From NCBI RefSeq assembly GCF_022343555.1, contig NZ_JAKQZH010000004.1, positions 62,001-126,000 on the forward strand: a stretch of 64,000 nucleotides of DNA, written 5' to 3'. The position numbers were made by a program, and so were the translations under genes. Position 1 is the stretch's first letter; each line of letters starts with the position of its first letter. The notes under the pieces are model-generated. The model was not told the origin of the DNA. It saw only the letters and a list, made by a program, of their open reading frames with translations, and made no database searches. The DNA is from Marinobacter sp. C7. Lineage in GTDB: Bacteria; Pseudomonadota; Gammaproteobacteria; Pseudomonadales; Oleiphilaceae. Shown piece after piece: positions 31,777-41,916 of the stretch.

Positions 31777-31786
31777 GGGTAAAAGT

Positions 31787-31816
31787 GGGGTCAGAAGAAG
31801 GCTTTCTTCTGACCCC
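31787..31816. repeat. Family-A 30-bp palindrome, AGAAGAA subtype (copy A5)
   Basis: First of three regularly spaced copies between the convergent HAD and rlmI genes; half-site GGGGTCAGAAGAA with one unpaired centre position. Confidence 0.88.
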
Positions 31817-31853
31817 GAGTTTGAGCGGAGTTTTGGAGCCTGGATCCACAGCA

Positions 31854-31883
31854 GGGGTCGGATGAAAGCCTTCATCCGACCCC
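31854..31883. repeat. Family-A 30-bp palindrome, AGATGAA subtype (copy A6)
   Basis: Half-site GGGGTCGGATGAA. The A-to-G change is matched in the other arm (TTCATCCGACCCC), a compensatory pair that keeps the stem intact. It begins 37 bases after A5. Confidence 0.88.
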
Positions 31884-31920
31884 GGGTTCGACCGGAGGCG
31901 TGGAGCCGGCATCAAAAGCA

Positions 31921-31950
31921 GGGGTCAGATGAACGCTTTCATCTGACCCC
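31921..31950. repeat. Family-A 30-bp palindrome, AGATGAA subtype (copy A7)
   Basis: Half-site GGGGTCAGATGAA with an intact right arm. It begins exactly 37 bases after A6, so A5-A7 form a tandem array with a 67-bp period. It ends 12 bases before the rlmI stop. Confidence 0.88.
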
Positions 31951-31962
31951 AGATTCAAGACC

Positions 31963-33159
31963 TCACATGAAGCCAGTCAACGACCGCACAAAGCAGGATT
32001 TGATGTAATCCGTCTCCGGAATCCCTGGAATCACCGGGTGATCCGGGGCCTGATGACCCTGCTCCAGCAACTGCACGAACCGGTCAATCTTCCGGCCGCT
32101 ACTGCGGATGATGTCGATCAGCTTTTCCTGGGACAGATGCATGGAGCAGGACGCCGAAACCAGCACCCCATCCCGCTCCAACAGCCGCAGTCCCAGTTGG
32201 TTCAGGCGGGCATAGGCCTGCTCACCGGCCTTCTGGTCCCGCCGCCGGGGAATCAGGGCCGGCGGATCCAACACCACGATGTCGTATTTCTCTTTCTCGT
32301 CCGCCAGTGCCTTGAGCGCGTCGAATGCATCGCTCTCGATGGTCTCGACATTGTCGAGCCCGTTGACCCTCGCATTATGATGCACGGCATCAATTGCCGT
32401 CGCAGAAGCATCGATACAGGTAACCTCGGTGGCGCCGGCACAGGCCGCCTGCAGCCCCCAGCCACCAACGTAACTGAACACATCCAGCACCCGCTTGCCC
32501 GGTGCGTAGGCCTGCAGACGCTGACGGTTCATACGGTGGTCATAGAACCACCCGGTTTTCTGACCACCAGCCAACGGCACCTCGAAGCGAACGCCATTTT
32601 CCTCAACCTGCAGAAGATCCGCCTCCGGCCCATGGGCCTGCTCGACATAGGCCTCGAGGCCTTCAACCTTCCGCATCTTGCCGTCGTTTTTCAGGATGAT
32701 CGCTTTGGCATGTACCAGACGCTGGATGGCACGAACAATCGCCTCCTTCATCAGCTCCATGCCCGCCGTGGAAATCTGCACCACCACGGTGTCATCAAAA
32801 CGGTCAACCACCAGCCCGGACAGCCCGTCACTGTCACCAAACACCCAGCGGTAGAAAGGCTTGTCGAACAACCGCTCCCGCACCGACAGCGCAAGCTCCA
32901 TCCGCTCGGTCAGTCGCTGGGGCGTCATACCCTGGGACGGATTCCGGCTGATCAACCGGCCACAAATCAACGCATGGGGATTCACAAACACCGTGCCCAA
33001 CGGTTTGTCATTGGATGCCCGCAGCTCGGCCTGGTCGCCCGGCTGAAATTCCGTTAGCGGCGTACGGCGGGTATCGACCTCATTGCTGTAAACCCACAAA
33101 TGACCAGCACGAAGGCGGCGCTCGGCGCCTTTTCGGAGATACAAAATCGGGAAATTCAT
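31963..33159 (-). CDS. rlmI: Class I rRNA methyltransferase (RlmI-like, 23S m5C1962)
   Basis: The 398-residue protein has an N-terminal PUA RNA-binding domain (LYLRKGAERRLRAGHLWVYS) and a C-terminal Rossmann methyltransferase. SAM-binding motif I is VLDVFSYVGGWGLQAACAGA, and the catalytic stretch reads DIVVLDPPALIPRRRDQKAG. GWFYDHRMNRQRL is typical of RlmI. SASCSMHLSQEK follows near the end. The start is ATG at 33159 by similarity to E. coli RlmI (396 residues); a GTG nine bases upstream is possible. The gene is monocistronic between repeat arrays on both sides. Confidence 0.9.
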   Translation of the reverse strand: MNFPILYLRKGAERRLRAGHLWVYSNEVDTRRTPLTEFQPGDQAELRASNDKPLGTVFVNPHALICGRLISRNPSQGMTPQRLTERMELALSVRERLFDKPFYRWVFGDSDGLSGLVVDRFDDTVVVQISTAGMELMKEAIVRAIQRLVHAKAIILKNDGKMRKVEGLEAYVEQAHGPEADLLQVEENGVRFEVPLAGGQKTGWFYDHRMNRQRLQAYAPGKRVLDVFSYVGGWGLQAACAGATEVTCIDASATAIDAVHHNARVNGLDNVETIESDAFDALKALADEKEKYDIVVLDPPALIPRRRDQKAGEQAYARLNQLGLRLLERDGVLVSASCSMHLSQEKLIDIIRSSGRKIDRFVQLLEQGHQAPDHPVIPGIPETDYIKSCFVRSLTGFM

Positions 33160-33232
33160 CAGATACACCAGCCAAACAAGGAATCAAAGGATGCGAGATT
33201 ATAGCCAATTAGCCACTGCAACCAGACATGGG

Positions 33233-33423
33233 AGCAGTCGGGCAGGGCTTTCGAAAACTGTGCGGAGCCATGGATGGCGGAGCTCAAGCGTCACATGGGT
33301 GAGGCCAAGTGTTGATGAAGCGAAGCTTCATACGCCAGCCGAACGACTGCAATCTGCGATTGCAGGCTGGACCCCGCAGGGGTGCCGCAAGGAGCGTGTT
33401 TTCGGAAGCCCTGCCCGACTGCT
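33233..33423. mobile_element. Family-B element with 26-bp terminal inverted repeats (copy B2, MITE-like)
   Basis: The ends 33233-33258 and 33398-33423 are inverted copies that match at 25 of 26 positions (outer part AGCAGTCGGGCAGGGCTT). Inside are the family-B core CCATGGATGGCGGAGC (33269-33284), GCGTCACATGGGTG and TGCCGCAAGGAGCGTGTTTT. An extra central segment carries two more hairpins (GAAGCgaaGCTTC and TGCAATCtgcGATTGCA). It has no open frame of interest and no transposase. No target-site duplication is obvious. It sits between rlmI and gcvH. A partial family-B fragment follows at 33443-33477. Confidence 0.7.
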
Positions 33424-33442
33424 CTTGCACGGAGTATGGCGC

Positions 33443-33477
33443 CAAGCGTCCCAGAGCTGGGCTTGAGCGTGTTTCGG
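33443..33477. repeat. Fragment of family-B repeat
   Basis: CAAGCGTCCCAG followed by CTTGAGCGTGTTTCGG matches two blocks of the family-B right arm (CAAGCGTCACAGGG and GGAGCGTGTTTTGG) with the middle lost. It also makes its own hairpin, CAAGCgtCCCAGagCTGGGCTTG. Confidence 0.5.
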
Positions 33478-33513
33478 CAGGCCCACCCTGAAACGCGCAT
33501 GCTCCTGAGTCGG

Positions 33514-33906
33514 TTACTCCTCGGCAGCCACATGCTCTGCGTAAGCGGTGGCATCCATCAGCCCGTCCAGCTCGCCGGCATCCTCCAGCTTCACCTTGAA
33601 CATCCAGCCGTCACCATACGGATCCTCGTTGACCAGCTCCGGCTCATCTTCAAGGTTCTCATTGACCGCAATCACCTCACCGGTCACCGGACTGAAGACA
33701 TCCGAGGCCGACTTCACCGATTCGGCCACACCGGCCTCTTCACCACCATTGACCGTCACGCCGACGTCCGGCACACCGATGTATACCACATCGCCGAGTT
33801 GTTCCTGGGCAAAATCGGTAATACCTACGGTAGCGGTGCCGTCATCCGCCACCCGCACCCACTGGTGGGTCTCAATGTATTTCAGGTCTGCGGGGATCTC
33901 ACTCAT
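33514..33906 (-). CDS. gcvH: Glycine cleavage system H protein
   Basis: Lipoyl carrier that shuttles the aminomethyl group between the P and T proteins of glycine cleavage. At 130 residues it is the usual length. It begins [19 protein letters not shown] and has the lipoylation Lys65 in [10 protein letters not shown], followed by [10 protein letters not shown]. gcvP and gcvT are not adjacent, so in this organism the H protein is encoded apart from the rest of the system. No glycine riboswitch was recognised upstream; only 45 bases separate it from metR. Confidence 0.96.
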   Translation of the reverse strand: MSEIPADLKYIETHQWVRVADDGTATVGITDFAQEQLGDVVYIGVPDVGVTVNGGEEAGVAESVKSASDVFSPVTGEVIAVNENLEDEPELVNEDPYGDGWMFKVKLEDAGELDGLMDATAYAEHVAAEE

Positions 33907-33951
33907 GGTTGTGCTTCCTGTTGAATTTTTCGCGCAGTTTACCGCAAGAGC

Positions 33952-34842
33952 CTAGCCCCAGCGAACCTCCCGGGCCAGGTTCATGAACGAATTCAGGTAA
34001 TCAACCTCACAGTCCCGTTCACGAAGGCCCAGAAAGATCTGCTTCGGCAGCCCTTCCTTCCCCAGACGAACCGGAGTCACTGGCAGTTTGTCACTGTACT
34101 CGGCAACCAGCCATTTCGGCAGTGCCGACACGCCCCGCCCGGCGGCGACCATCTGCAGCATGATGTCCGTGGTCTCGATGGTCTTGTGCCTGGCCGGACT
34201 GGCATGAGCCGGCAGGAAAAACCGGGTATAGATATCCAGGCGCTCCACCTCAACCGGATAGGTGATCAGGGTTTCCCGCTCAAGATCCCCGGGGCAAACC
34301 CAATCCCGGCTGGCCAGGTGATGGTCCCGGCCGACCACCAGCACCTGCTCGTAATCGAATACCGGCTCGAACACCAGGCCGGGGCGGTGCAGCGGATCCG
34401 GTGTCACCAGCATATCGATGTCGTGGCCAAACAGGGCTCCAATCCCGCCAAACTGGAACTTCTGCTTTACATCAACATCAACATCGGGCCAGCGCTCCAG
34501 ATAGGGGCCTACCACCTTCAACAACCACTGGTAACAGGGGTGGCACTCCATTCCGATCCGGAGCGTCCCGCGCTGGCCCCTGGCGAACTGGCCGACAACC
34601 TCTTCCGCGTGCTCGAGTTGGGGTAACAGCCGATTGGCCAGTGACAGCAAATACACTCCCGCCTGAGTCAGGCGTAACTGACGACCGTCCCGCAGCCAAA
34701 GAGGCGTGCCCAGATAACGCTCCAGCTTGCGAATGGAGTGACTCAGTGCCGACTGCGTGAGATGCAGGGATTCTGCCGCCGCCGTCAGGGAACCGTCGCG
34801 ATCGACGGCACGCAGAATCTCAAGATGATTTCGGTCAATCAT
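33952..34842 (-). CDS. metR: LysR-family transcriptional regulator MetR
   Basis: A 296-residue LysR protein: an N-terminal winged helix-turn-helix (about 1-60, LTAAAESLHLTQSALSHSIR) and a substrate-binding domain that in MetR senses homocysteine. Sequence such as LRIGMECHPCYQWLLKVV is characteristic of MetR. It is divergent from metE with a 129-base gap that contains a MetR-type box, the standard arrangement in which MetR activates metE and autoregulates. Confidence 0.93.
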   Translation of the reverse strand: MIDRNHLEILRAVDRDGSLTAAAESLHLTQSALSHSIRKLERYLGTPLWLRDGRQLRLTQAGVYLLSLANRLLPQLEHAEEVVGQFARGQRGTLRIGMECHPCYQWLLKVVGPYLERWPDVDVDVKQKFQFGGIGALFGHDIDMLVTPDPLHRPGLVFEPVFDYEQVLVVGRDHHLASRDWVCPGDLERETLITYPVEVERLDIYTRFFLPAHASPARHKTIETTDIMLQMVAAGRGVSALPKWLVAEYSDKLPVTPVRLGKEGLPKQIFLGLRERDCEVDYLNSFMNLAREVRWG

Positions 34843-34858
34843 GGGCCGCCCCTATTCG

Positions 34859-34871
34859 TGAATTAAATTCA
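34859..34871. promoter_or_regulatory. MetR binding box
   Basis: TGAATTAAATTCA fits the MetR consensus TGAA-N5-TTCA exactly. It lies 17 bases from the metR start and about 100 bases from the metE start, in the divergent region. Confidence 0.8.
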
Positions 34872-34971
34872 TTGAATAGTGAAATAATACCATTTTTATT
34901 CATGCAGTCGCCCACCTACCCTGACCGACTCTTACTCGAAGCACCAATCAGACAGACGTCAGGAGAACACG

Positions 34972-37284
34972 ATGGTTACCACTCACTCACTGGGCTACCC
35001 GCGCATCGGCGCCCAACGGGAACTGAAATTCGCGCTGGAGGCCCACTGGCAAGGCCGACTGACCGCAGAGGAACTGGAGATTACCGCCCGCGACCTGCGA
35101 CGGCGCCATTGGCAGGACCAGCAAGAGCTTGATCTTGTCCCGGCAGGCGATTTTTCCCTGTACGACCAGGTGCTGGACATGAGCGAAACCCTCGGAAACC
35201 TGCCTGAACGAACAGGCCAGCCAGGCGGGCACAGACTCGACCGGTATTTTCGGGCGGCCCGGGGTCGCGGGGCCAATGACGATCCCTGCTGCGGAACCCA
35301 GGCCGGCGAAATGACCAAGTGGTTCGACACCAACTACCACTACATTGTCCCGGAGTTTTACCGGGATACGGAATTCCGGCTCGACAGCAGCCGGATACTG
35401 GCTCAACTCAATGAGGCGCATAAACTGGGACACCGTGCCAAGCCGGTGATTCTCGGCCCGGTCACCTATCTCCGGCTCGGCAAGTCCAAGGACGGCAGCG
35501 ATTCCCTGGCACTGCTCGAGCGACTCCTGCCCGTGTATGGCGACTTGCTCGATCAACTCGCCGAGGCTGGCGCGGACTGGGTCCAGGTGGATGAACCCGC
35601 CCTGGTCACCGAACTGGACGATCGCTGGTGCCACGCGTTCGCCTTTGCCTACCATCAACTCAAGGCGGCCCGCCCCAAGCTGTTGCTGACCACCTATTTC
35701 GGACAGCTTCGGGAAAACCTCCAGCTCGCCTGCGAACTGCCGGTGGCCGGTCTGCACCTGGACGCGGTTTCCGCCCATCCGGAAGCCGACCGGCTGGCAG
35801 ACTGGCTGGCGCCCCACAAGGTGCTGTCGCTCGGTGTCATCAACGGCCGGAACATCTGGAAAACCGACCTCAGCGCCACGCTGGACTGGCTGGAACCCCT
35901 GCACGCGCGACTCGGCAACCGGCTCTGGCTGGCTCCCTCGTGTTCACTGCTGCACGTTCCGGTCGACCTGGAGCGTGAAGACGCACTTGACCCGGAAATC
36001 CAGCAATGGCTTTCGTTCGCGCGGCAGAAGCTCCGGGAATTGACCACACTGGCCAAAGCCCTGAACGAGGGTCGGAACAGCGTTTACGAAGAGCTGAGGG
36101 ACAACCGCATTGCGGTTGACTCTCGCAGGCAGTCACCAAGAACCCGCAATCCGGCAGTCCGGGAGGCCATATCTCGAGTTACCCCCCAGCTGGGTCGGAG
36201 AAACAGTGCTTTCGAGGCACGTCGGCAGTGCCAAAGCAAAGCCCTGAAGCTGCCCCTGTTCCCGACCACCACCATCGGCTCTTTTCCACAAACCGGAGAC
36301 ATCCGACAGGTACGACAACAGTACCGGACCGGAAAACTGGGCACGGGAGACTACCTGGCCCGCATCAGGCAGGAAATTGCCGACTGTATTCGTGAACAGG
36401 AAGGACTGGGCCTGGATGTCCTGGTCCATGGTGAAGCCGAGCGGAACGACATGGTGGAATATTTCGGGGAACAGCTCGACGGCTATGCCTTCAGCCGATT
36501 CGGCTGGGTACAGTCCTACGGTTCGAGGTGCGTGAAACCGCCGATCCTGTTTGGCGACATCACCCGTCCCAGGGCAATGACCGTGGACTGGATCCGCTAC
36601 GCCCAGTCGCTGACGGACAAGCCCGTGAAGGGCATGCTGACCGGGCCGGTTACCATGCTCAACTGGTCCTTTGTCCGGGACGACCAGCCCCGGGCGGAAA
36701 CCTGCTGGCAACTGGCTCTGGCCATCCGTGAGGAGGTGCAGGATCTGGAGCGTGCCGGCATCCGGATCATCCAGATTGACGAAGCTGCCCTGCGGGAAGG
36801 CCTGCCCCTGCGCAGGTCAGACTGGCAGGACTACCTGGACTGGGCCATAGACGCCTTCCGCCTGGCTGCGAACGGCGTCAATGATGAAACCCAGATCCAC
36901 ACCCATATGTGCTATTCGGAGTTCAAAGACATTATCGAATCCATTGCGCGGATGGACGCCGATGTCATCACCATCGAGACATCCCGTTCCGACATGGAGC
37001 TTCTCGATGCCTTCCGGAACTTTGAGTATCCCAACGAGATCGGTCCCGGTGTGTATGACATTCACTCACCCAACGTACCGGATCAGGCCGGGATCATTGC
37101 GCTGATGGAAAAGGCGGCAGAAAGGATTCCGGCTGAACGGTTGTGGGTCAATCCTGACTGCGGCCTGAAAACCCGACAATGGGAAGAGGTACGACCGGCT
37201 CTGGAGGCCATGGTCTCAGCAGCCCGGGAACTCAGGAGCAGCCTGCAGTTGCCGGCAGAGCGTGGCGAACGGGCAACTCAGTAG
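34972..37284 (+). CDS. metE: Cobalamin-independent methionine synthase
   Basis: MetE transfers the methyl group of 5-methyl-THF-triglutamate to homocysteine. The 770-residue length is normal. It has the N-terminal barrel ([20 protein letters not shown]) and the C-terminal catalytic barrel beginning [12 protein letters not shown]. Zinc ligands are visible in HTHMCYSEF (His, Cys), ITIETSRSD (Glu) and [10 protein letters not shown] (Cys). The loop usually written DEPALREGLP in E. coli reads [10 protein letters not shown] here, a minor change. GGAG lies a few bases before the ATG. Regulated by the divergent metR. Its stop overlaps that of cpdA. Confidence 0.97.
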   Translation: MVTTHSLGYPRIGAQRELKFALEAHWQGRLTAEELEITARDLRRRHWQDQQELDLVPAGDFSLYDQVLDMSETLGNLPERTGQPGGHRLDRYFRAARGRGANDDPCCGTQAGEMTKWFDTNYHYIVPEFYRDTEFRLDSSRILAQLNEAHKLGHRAKPVILGPVTYLRLGKSKDGSDSLALLERLLPVYGDLLDQLAEAGADWVQVDEPALVTELDDRWCHAFAFAYHQLKAARPKLLLTTYFGQLRENLQLACELPVAGLHLDAVSAHPEADRLADWLAPHKVLSLGVINGRNIWKTDLSATLDWLEPLHARLGNRLWLAPSCSLLHVPVDLEREDALDPEIQQWLSFARQKLRELTTLAKALNEGRNSVYEELRDNRIAVDSRRQSPRTRNPAVREAISRVTPQLGRRNSAFEARRQCQSKALKLPLFPTTTIGSFPQTGDIRQVRQQYRTGKLGTGDYLARIRQEIADCIREQEGLGLDVLVHGEAERNDMVEYFGEQLDGYAFSRFGWVQSYGSRCVKPPILFGDITRPRAMTVDWIRYAQSLTDKPVKGMLTGPVTMLNWSFVRDDQPRAETCWQLALAIREEVQDLERAGIRIIQIDEAALREGLPLRRSDWQDYLDWAIDAFRLAANGVNDETQIHTHMCYSEFKDIIESIARMDADVITIETSRSDMELLDAFRNFEYPNEIGPGVYDIHSPNVPDQAGIIALMEKAAERIPAERLWVNPDCGLKTRQWEEVRPALEAMVSAARELRSSLQLPAERGERATQ

Positions 37285-38084
37285 CCGGCGCTTTTCTGAT
37301 CAAGCTCGAATTCGAAGGCCACTGCACGGTGGACCTCGGTCCTGAAATGCCCATCAGATTCGAGCTCCAACCAGCGGTAACCCGGTGCCAGTGGCTCCAC
37401 GGAAAAATCCCTGGCACCGGAGGTGAACTGGATGCAGGTGGAGGGTGTGGCGAGCAGCTGCACCCCGTTGCGGATTTCCTCATGCTCCTGGTGGACATGG
37501 CCCCACAGGACGATCCGAACCTGGGGATGACGCTCCAAAACCGCCCAGAGAGCCTCCCGGTTGCGCAGCCCGATCTTCTCCATCCAGTCAGCACCGATAT
37601 CCACCGGGTGATGATGCAGGGCCACCAGGGTCGGAGTGTCGGGATATTCAGTGAGAGCCCCCTCAAGAAATTCCAGCTCACTGTCCGCCAGCTCGCCGTA
37701 AACCTTGCCATGCACAGAGGAATCCAGCAGAACAAAATGCCAGCCGCCCTGAAGCACCTGTCGGCGGTCGGCCTGGTACTCCCTGGCAATGCGGCTGAGC
37801 GTGCCTGAGTCGTCGTGATTGCCGGCCAGCCAGGCTGACCCACAGTGAAAGGAGGAAAGGCTGTCGCCAAAGACGCGGTAGGCCCGTTCGGATGCGTCCT
37901 GAGCCAGATCACCGGTGGCCAGGATCAGGTCCGGTTGCCCATGCGTCCGCAACACCTCTTGGACCACGGCCGAGAGACTGTCCCGCGTGTTCACGCCCAG
38001 CAAGGCGCCGTCTTCGCGGGCCATCAGATGGGGGTCTGTTATCTGGAGTACCCGCAAGGGACGGGCCTCTTCCGGTCTGGTCAT
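37278..38084 (-). CDS. cpdA: 3',5'-cyclic AMP phosphodiesterase CpdA
   Basis: Calcineurin-like metallophosphoesterase that hydrolyses cAMP. The five metal motifs are present: DPHL (Asp17, His19), [19 protein letters not shown] and GHVHQEHEE. The length of 268 residues matches the family. It lies downstream of nudF and yqiB on the same strand, as in E. coli, with a gap of 161 bases. The last seven bases overlap metE tail to tail. Confidence 0.94.
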   Translation of the reverse strand: MTRPEEARPLRVLQITDPHLMAREDGALLGVNTRDSLSAVVQEVLRTHGQPDLILATGDLAQDASERAYRVFGDSLSSFHCGSAWLAGNHDDSGTLSRIAREYQADRRQVLQGGWHFVLLDSSVHGKVYGELADSELEFLEGALTEYPDTPTLVALHHHPVDIGADWMEKIGLRNREALWAVLERHPQVRIVLWGHVHQEHEEIRNGVQLLATPSTCIQFTSGARDFSVEPLAPGYRWLELESDGHFRTEVHRAVAFEFELDQKSAGY

Positions 38085-38245
38085 GGCGAACCTGTTTAGC
38101 CTGATGCAACCACTTGAAACAGGGACAAGTGTACGACGAACGCTTCAAAAAAGGGCACCGGCATTTGCAACCGGAGTCACATTCCCGCCAGTCGTCGTCA
38201 ACATATTGCTATTTTTGACAACTATGACACATCCGCACCAGAGCG

Positions 38246-38731
38246 TCAGTCCACGCCCTCACCGGCCGGCCAGGCGGCGTGCTCCATAGGCAGATGGCCG
38301 AAACGCAAGCAGTAATCCAGCCAGTCAGCAAGGAAGCCATTCACCTGGACCTTCTCGTCCGGGTGATGCATAAAACGGTTGGGATAGTCGTTGACCGCGG
38401 CAATCTGCCGGTCCCGGTAACAGCTGATCACCTCGGCCATGGCGGCGTCATGATAGACCCGCACGGTCATCTGGGGATTGTTCAGCCAACGACCTGAATT
38501 ATGGACCTGTTCCAGCAGCAGGGTTTCGGTAAACCTGGCGGTCTGCAAGACCTTGATCCGGACCCGGCCCAGGTACTGGTTCTCCCGGTGCAACTCAAAC
38601 TCGCAAACAGGTTTGCCATCAGCCTCCAGCCGACGCAATTTGTGCAGGCGCTGGTAGTTGCCGTCGCACAGGGCACCCAGCTGCCGGAGATCCGGCACGT
38701 AGCGCTTGGGTTTCATGGTCCACTCGGTCAT
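38246..38731 (-). CDS. yqiB: DUF1249 family protein (YqiB-like)
   Basis: A 161-residue cytoplasmic protein that matches the YqiB/DUF1249 family (YVPDLRQLGALCDGNYQRL, MTVRVYHDAAMAEVISCYRD, NDYPNRFMHHPDEKVQVNGF). Its function is not known. The ATG at 38731 shares one base with the nudF stop (TGATG), so it is translationally coupled. The nudF-yqiB-cpdA order is conserved with E. coli. Confidence 0.88.
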   Translation of the reverse strand: MTEWTMKPKRYVPDLRQLGALCDGNYQRLHKLRRLEADGKPVCEFELHRENQYLGRVRIKVLQTARFTETLLLEQVHNSGRWLNNPQMTVRVYHDAAMAEVISCYRDRQIAAVNDYPNRFMHHPDEKVQVNGFLADWLDYCLRFGHLPMEHAAWPAGEGVD

Positions 38732-39348
38732 CACTGCTTTCCTTCACGGAGCCTTGAACGGTTCAGTTCAAGCCATTGCAGCGCGATGATAGCGGCGGCG
38801 TTGTTGATACTGCCATCGTGGATCATGGCTATGGCCTCCTCCGCAGGAAACACGTGGGCCTGAATATCTTCGTGTTCGTGCTCCATGCCATACAGGCCGC
38901 CAGCATCCCGGGTGCTGATGTGTCCACAGTACAGGTGAATCATTTCGGTGCTGCCGCCCGGGGACACCAGATAGTCACAGATCTTGTCGAGCCGGCTGAA
39001 GGTCAGCCCGGCCTCTTCCTGACCTTCGCGTTGGGCAACATCTTCCGGGGACTCCCCCTCTTCGTTCATGCCGGCGACAAGCTCCAGCAACCACGGTGAC
39101 TGGCTACGCCCGAGGGCGCCCAGGCGAAACTGTTCGAGCAGGACAACTTCGTCCCGTTCGCAGTCGTAGGGCAGCACGCATGTGGCGTCACCACGGATGA
39201 AGAGTTCCCGGGTAAAGACCGGCATGTCACGGCCGTCAAAACGCGGGTGGGTCAACCACAGTTTGTCCATGCGGAAGAAGCCCTGGAAGACGGTTTCGCG
39301 TTTTTCGATTCTGACGTCGCTGTCTTTGAACTGGAACGGTTCGGTCAT
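38731..39348 (-). CDS. nudF: ADP-ribose pyrophosphatase
   Basis: Nudix hydrolase that splits ADP-ribose into AMP and ribose-5-phosphate. Nudix box at residues 93-115 (GMNEEGESPEDVAQREGQEE), followed by SPGGSTEMIHLYCGH, which is typical of NudF. At 205 residues it has the usual length. It is the first gene of nudF-yqiB(-cpdA). Confidence 0.94.
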   Translation of the reverse strand: MTEPFQFKDSDVRIEKRETVFQGFFRMDKLWLTHPRFDGRDMPVFTRELFIRGDATCVLPYDCERDEVVLLEQFRLGALGRSQSPWLLELVAGMNEEGESPEDVAQREGQEEAGLTFSRLDKICDYLVSPGGSTEMIHLYCGHISTRDAGGLYGMEHEHEDIQAHVFPAEEAIAMIHDGSINNAAAIIALQWLELNRSRLREGKQ

Positions 39349-39483
39349 CGTTCACCCCGGTTGGTAATCGACTTTGAACGATAGCCTCTGGGTTTACTTC
39401 AGTGCAAGTCTATTGCTTCGACTCGGGTCCTCTTGTTCCGCCCCAAGCCTTCAAGTTCCGGGGGAAGGCAGCCATTGCGGCAG

Positions 39484-39590
39484 GTTCTCCAAAACACGCT
39501 CCTGGCGGCACGTCCCTGTGGCGCTTGAGCTCCGCCATGGATGGCGGAGCCCGAGACGCACAGGGACGTCTCCAGTCGTTTTCTGAACGG
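39484..39590. repeat. Family-B long imperfect palindrome (copy B3, inverted orientation)
   Basis: Read on the minus strand this matches copy B1: ACGTCCCTGTG, GCTCCGCCAT/ATGGCGGAGC (39529-39550, perfect 10-base arms), CACAGGGACGTGCCG, AGGAGCGTGTTTTGGAGAAC. The left end on the minus strand is degenerate. It occupies most of the 301-base gap between nudF and thiC; no other feature was recognised in that gap. Confidence 0.78.
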
Positions 39591-39649
39591 GACCTCGTCC
39601 CCGGTTCACACTCCGGAACTACCAGTTTGGGAGATAAAAATCACTACTG

Positions 39650-41629
<1,980 letters not shown>

Positions 41630-41724
41630 TTAATCCCTACGCCGGTATTATCCGGATCAGGTCGCGGGTTCTGCGTTGCAATCTCAGCCGGCCACCCGAT
41701 AGTCGAGCAAGCCAGCACCCCGTC
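41630..41724 (-). promoter_or_regulatory. TPP riboswitch (THI element) of thiC
   Basis: Read on the minus strand: GGGGTGC at the 5' end, the invariant CTGAGA (41682-41687), ACCC, then CCTGATCCGGATAATACCGG (41642-41661) and CGTAGGGA. These are the P1-P5 core blocks of the thiamine pyrophosphate aptamer. About 100 bases separate it from the thiC start, which has room for an expression platform; no T-run terminator is seen there, so control of ribosome access is more likely. Confidence 0.95.
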
Positions 41725-41916
41725 AAGACGCGATTGAAATTCGGTTCAGCACACAAAATGTGTGACGTTTGCAAGTGTAGAGGCCAAGGGATTTATTGTC
41801 CATAATGGCCGACCATAAGCCCGCCGGATGCACAAACTGGGGTTTGACAGCGCTGTGCGACCGGTTACCGGGCGTCCCGGACTGACGCCCACGTGCACAG
41901 GTATTCAGGAGAACGA

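Noticed and set aside
31787..31950. CRISPR-like array (30-bp repeats, 37-bp spacers)
   Set aside because: The repeats are full palindromes of two subtypes with changes between copies, the spacers are related to one another, there are only three units, and no cas gene is present. REP/BIME-type repeats explain it better.
33907..33951. Glycine riboswitch before gcvH
   Set aside because: Only 45 bases separate gcvH from metR and no tandem aptamer motif is present.
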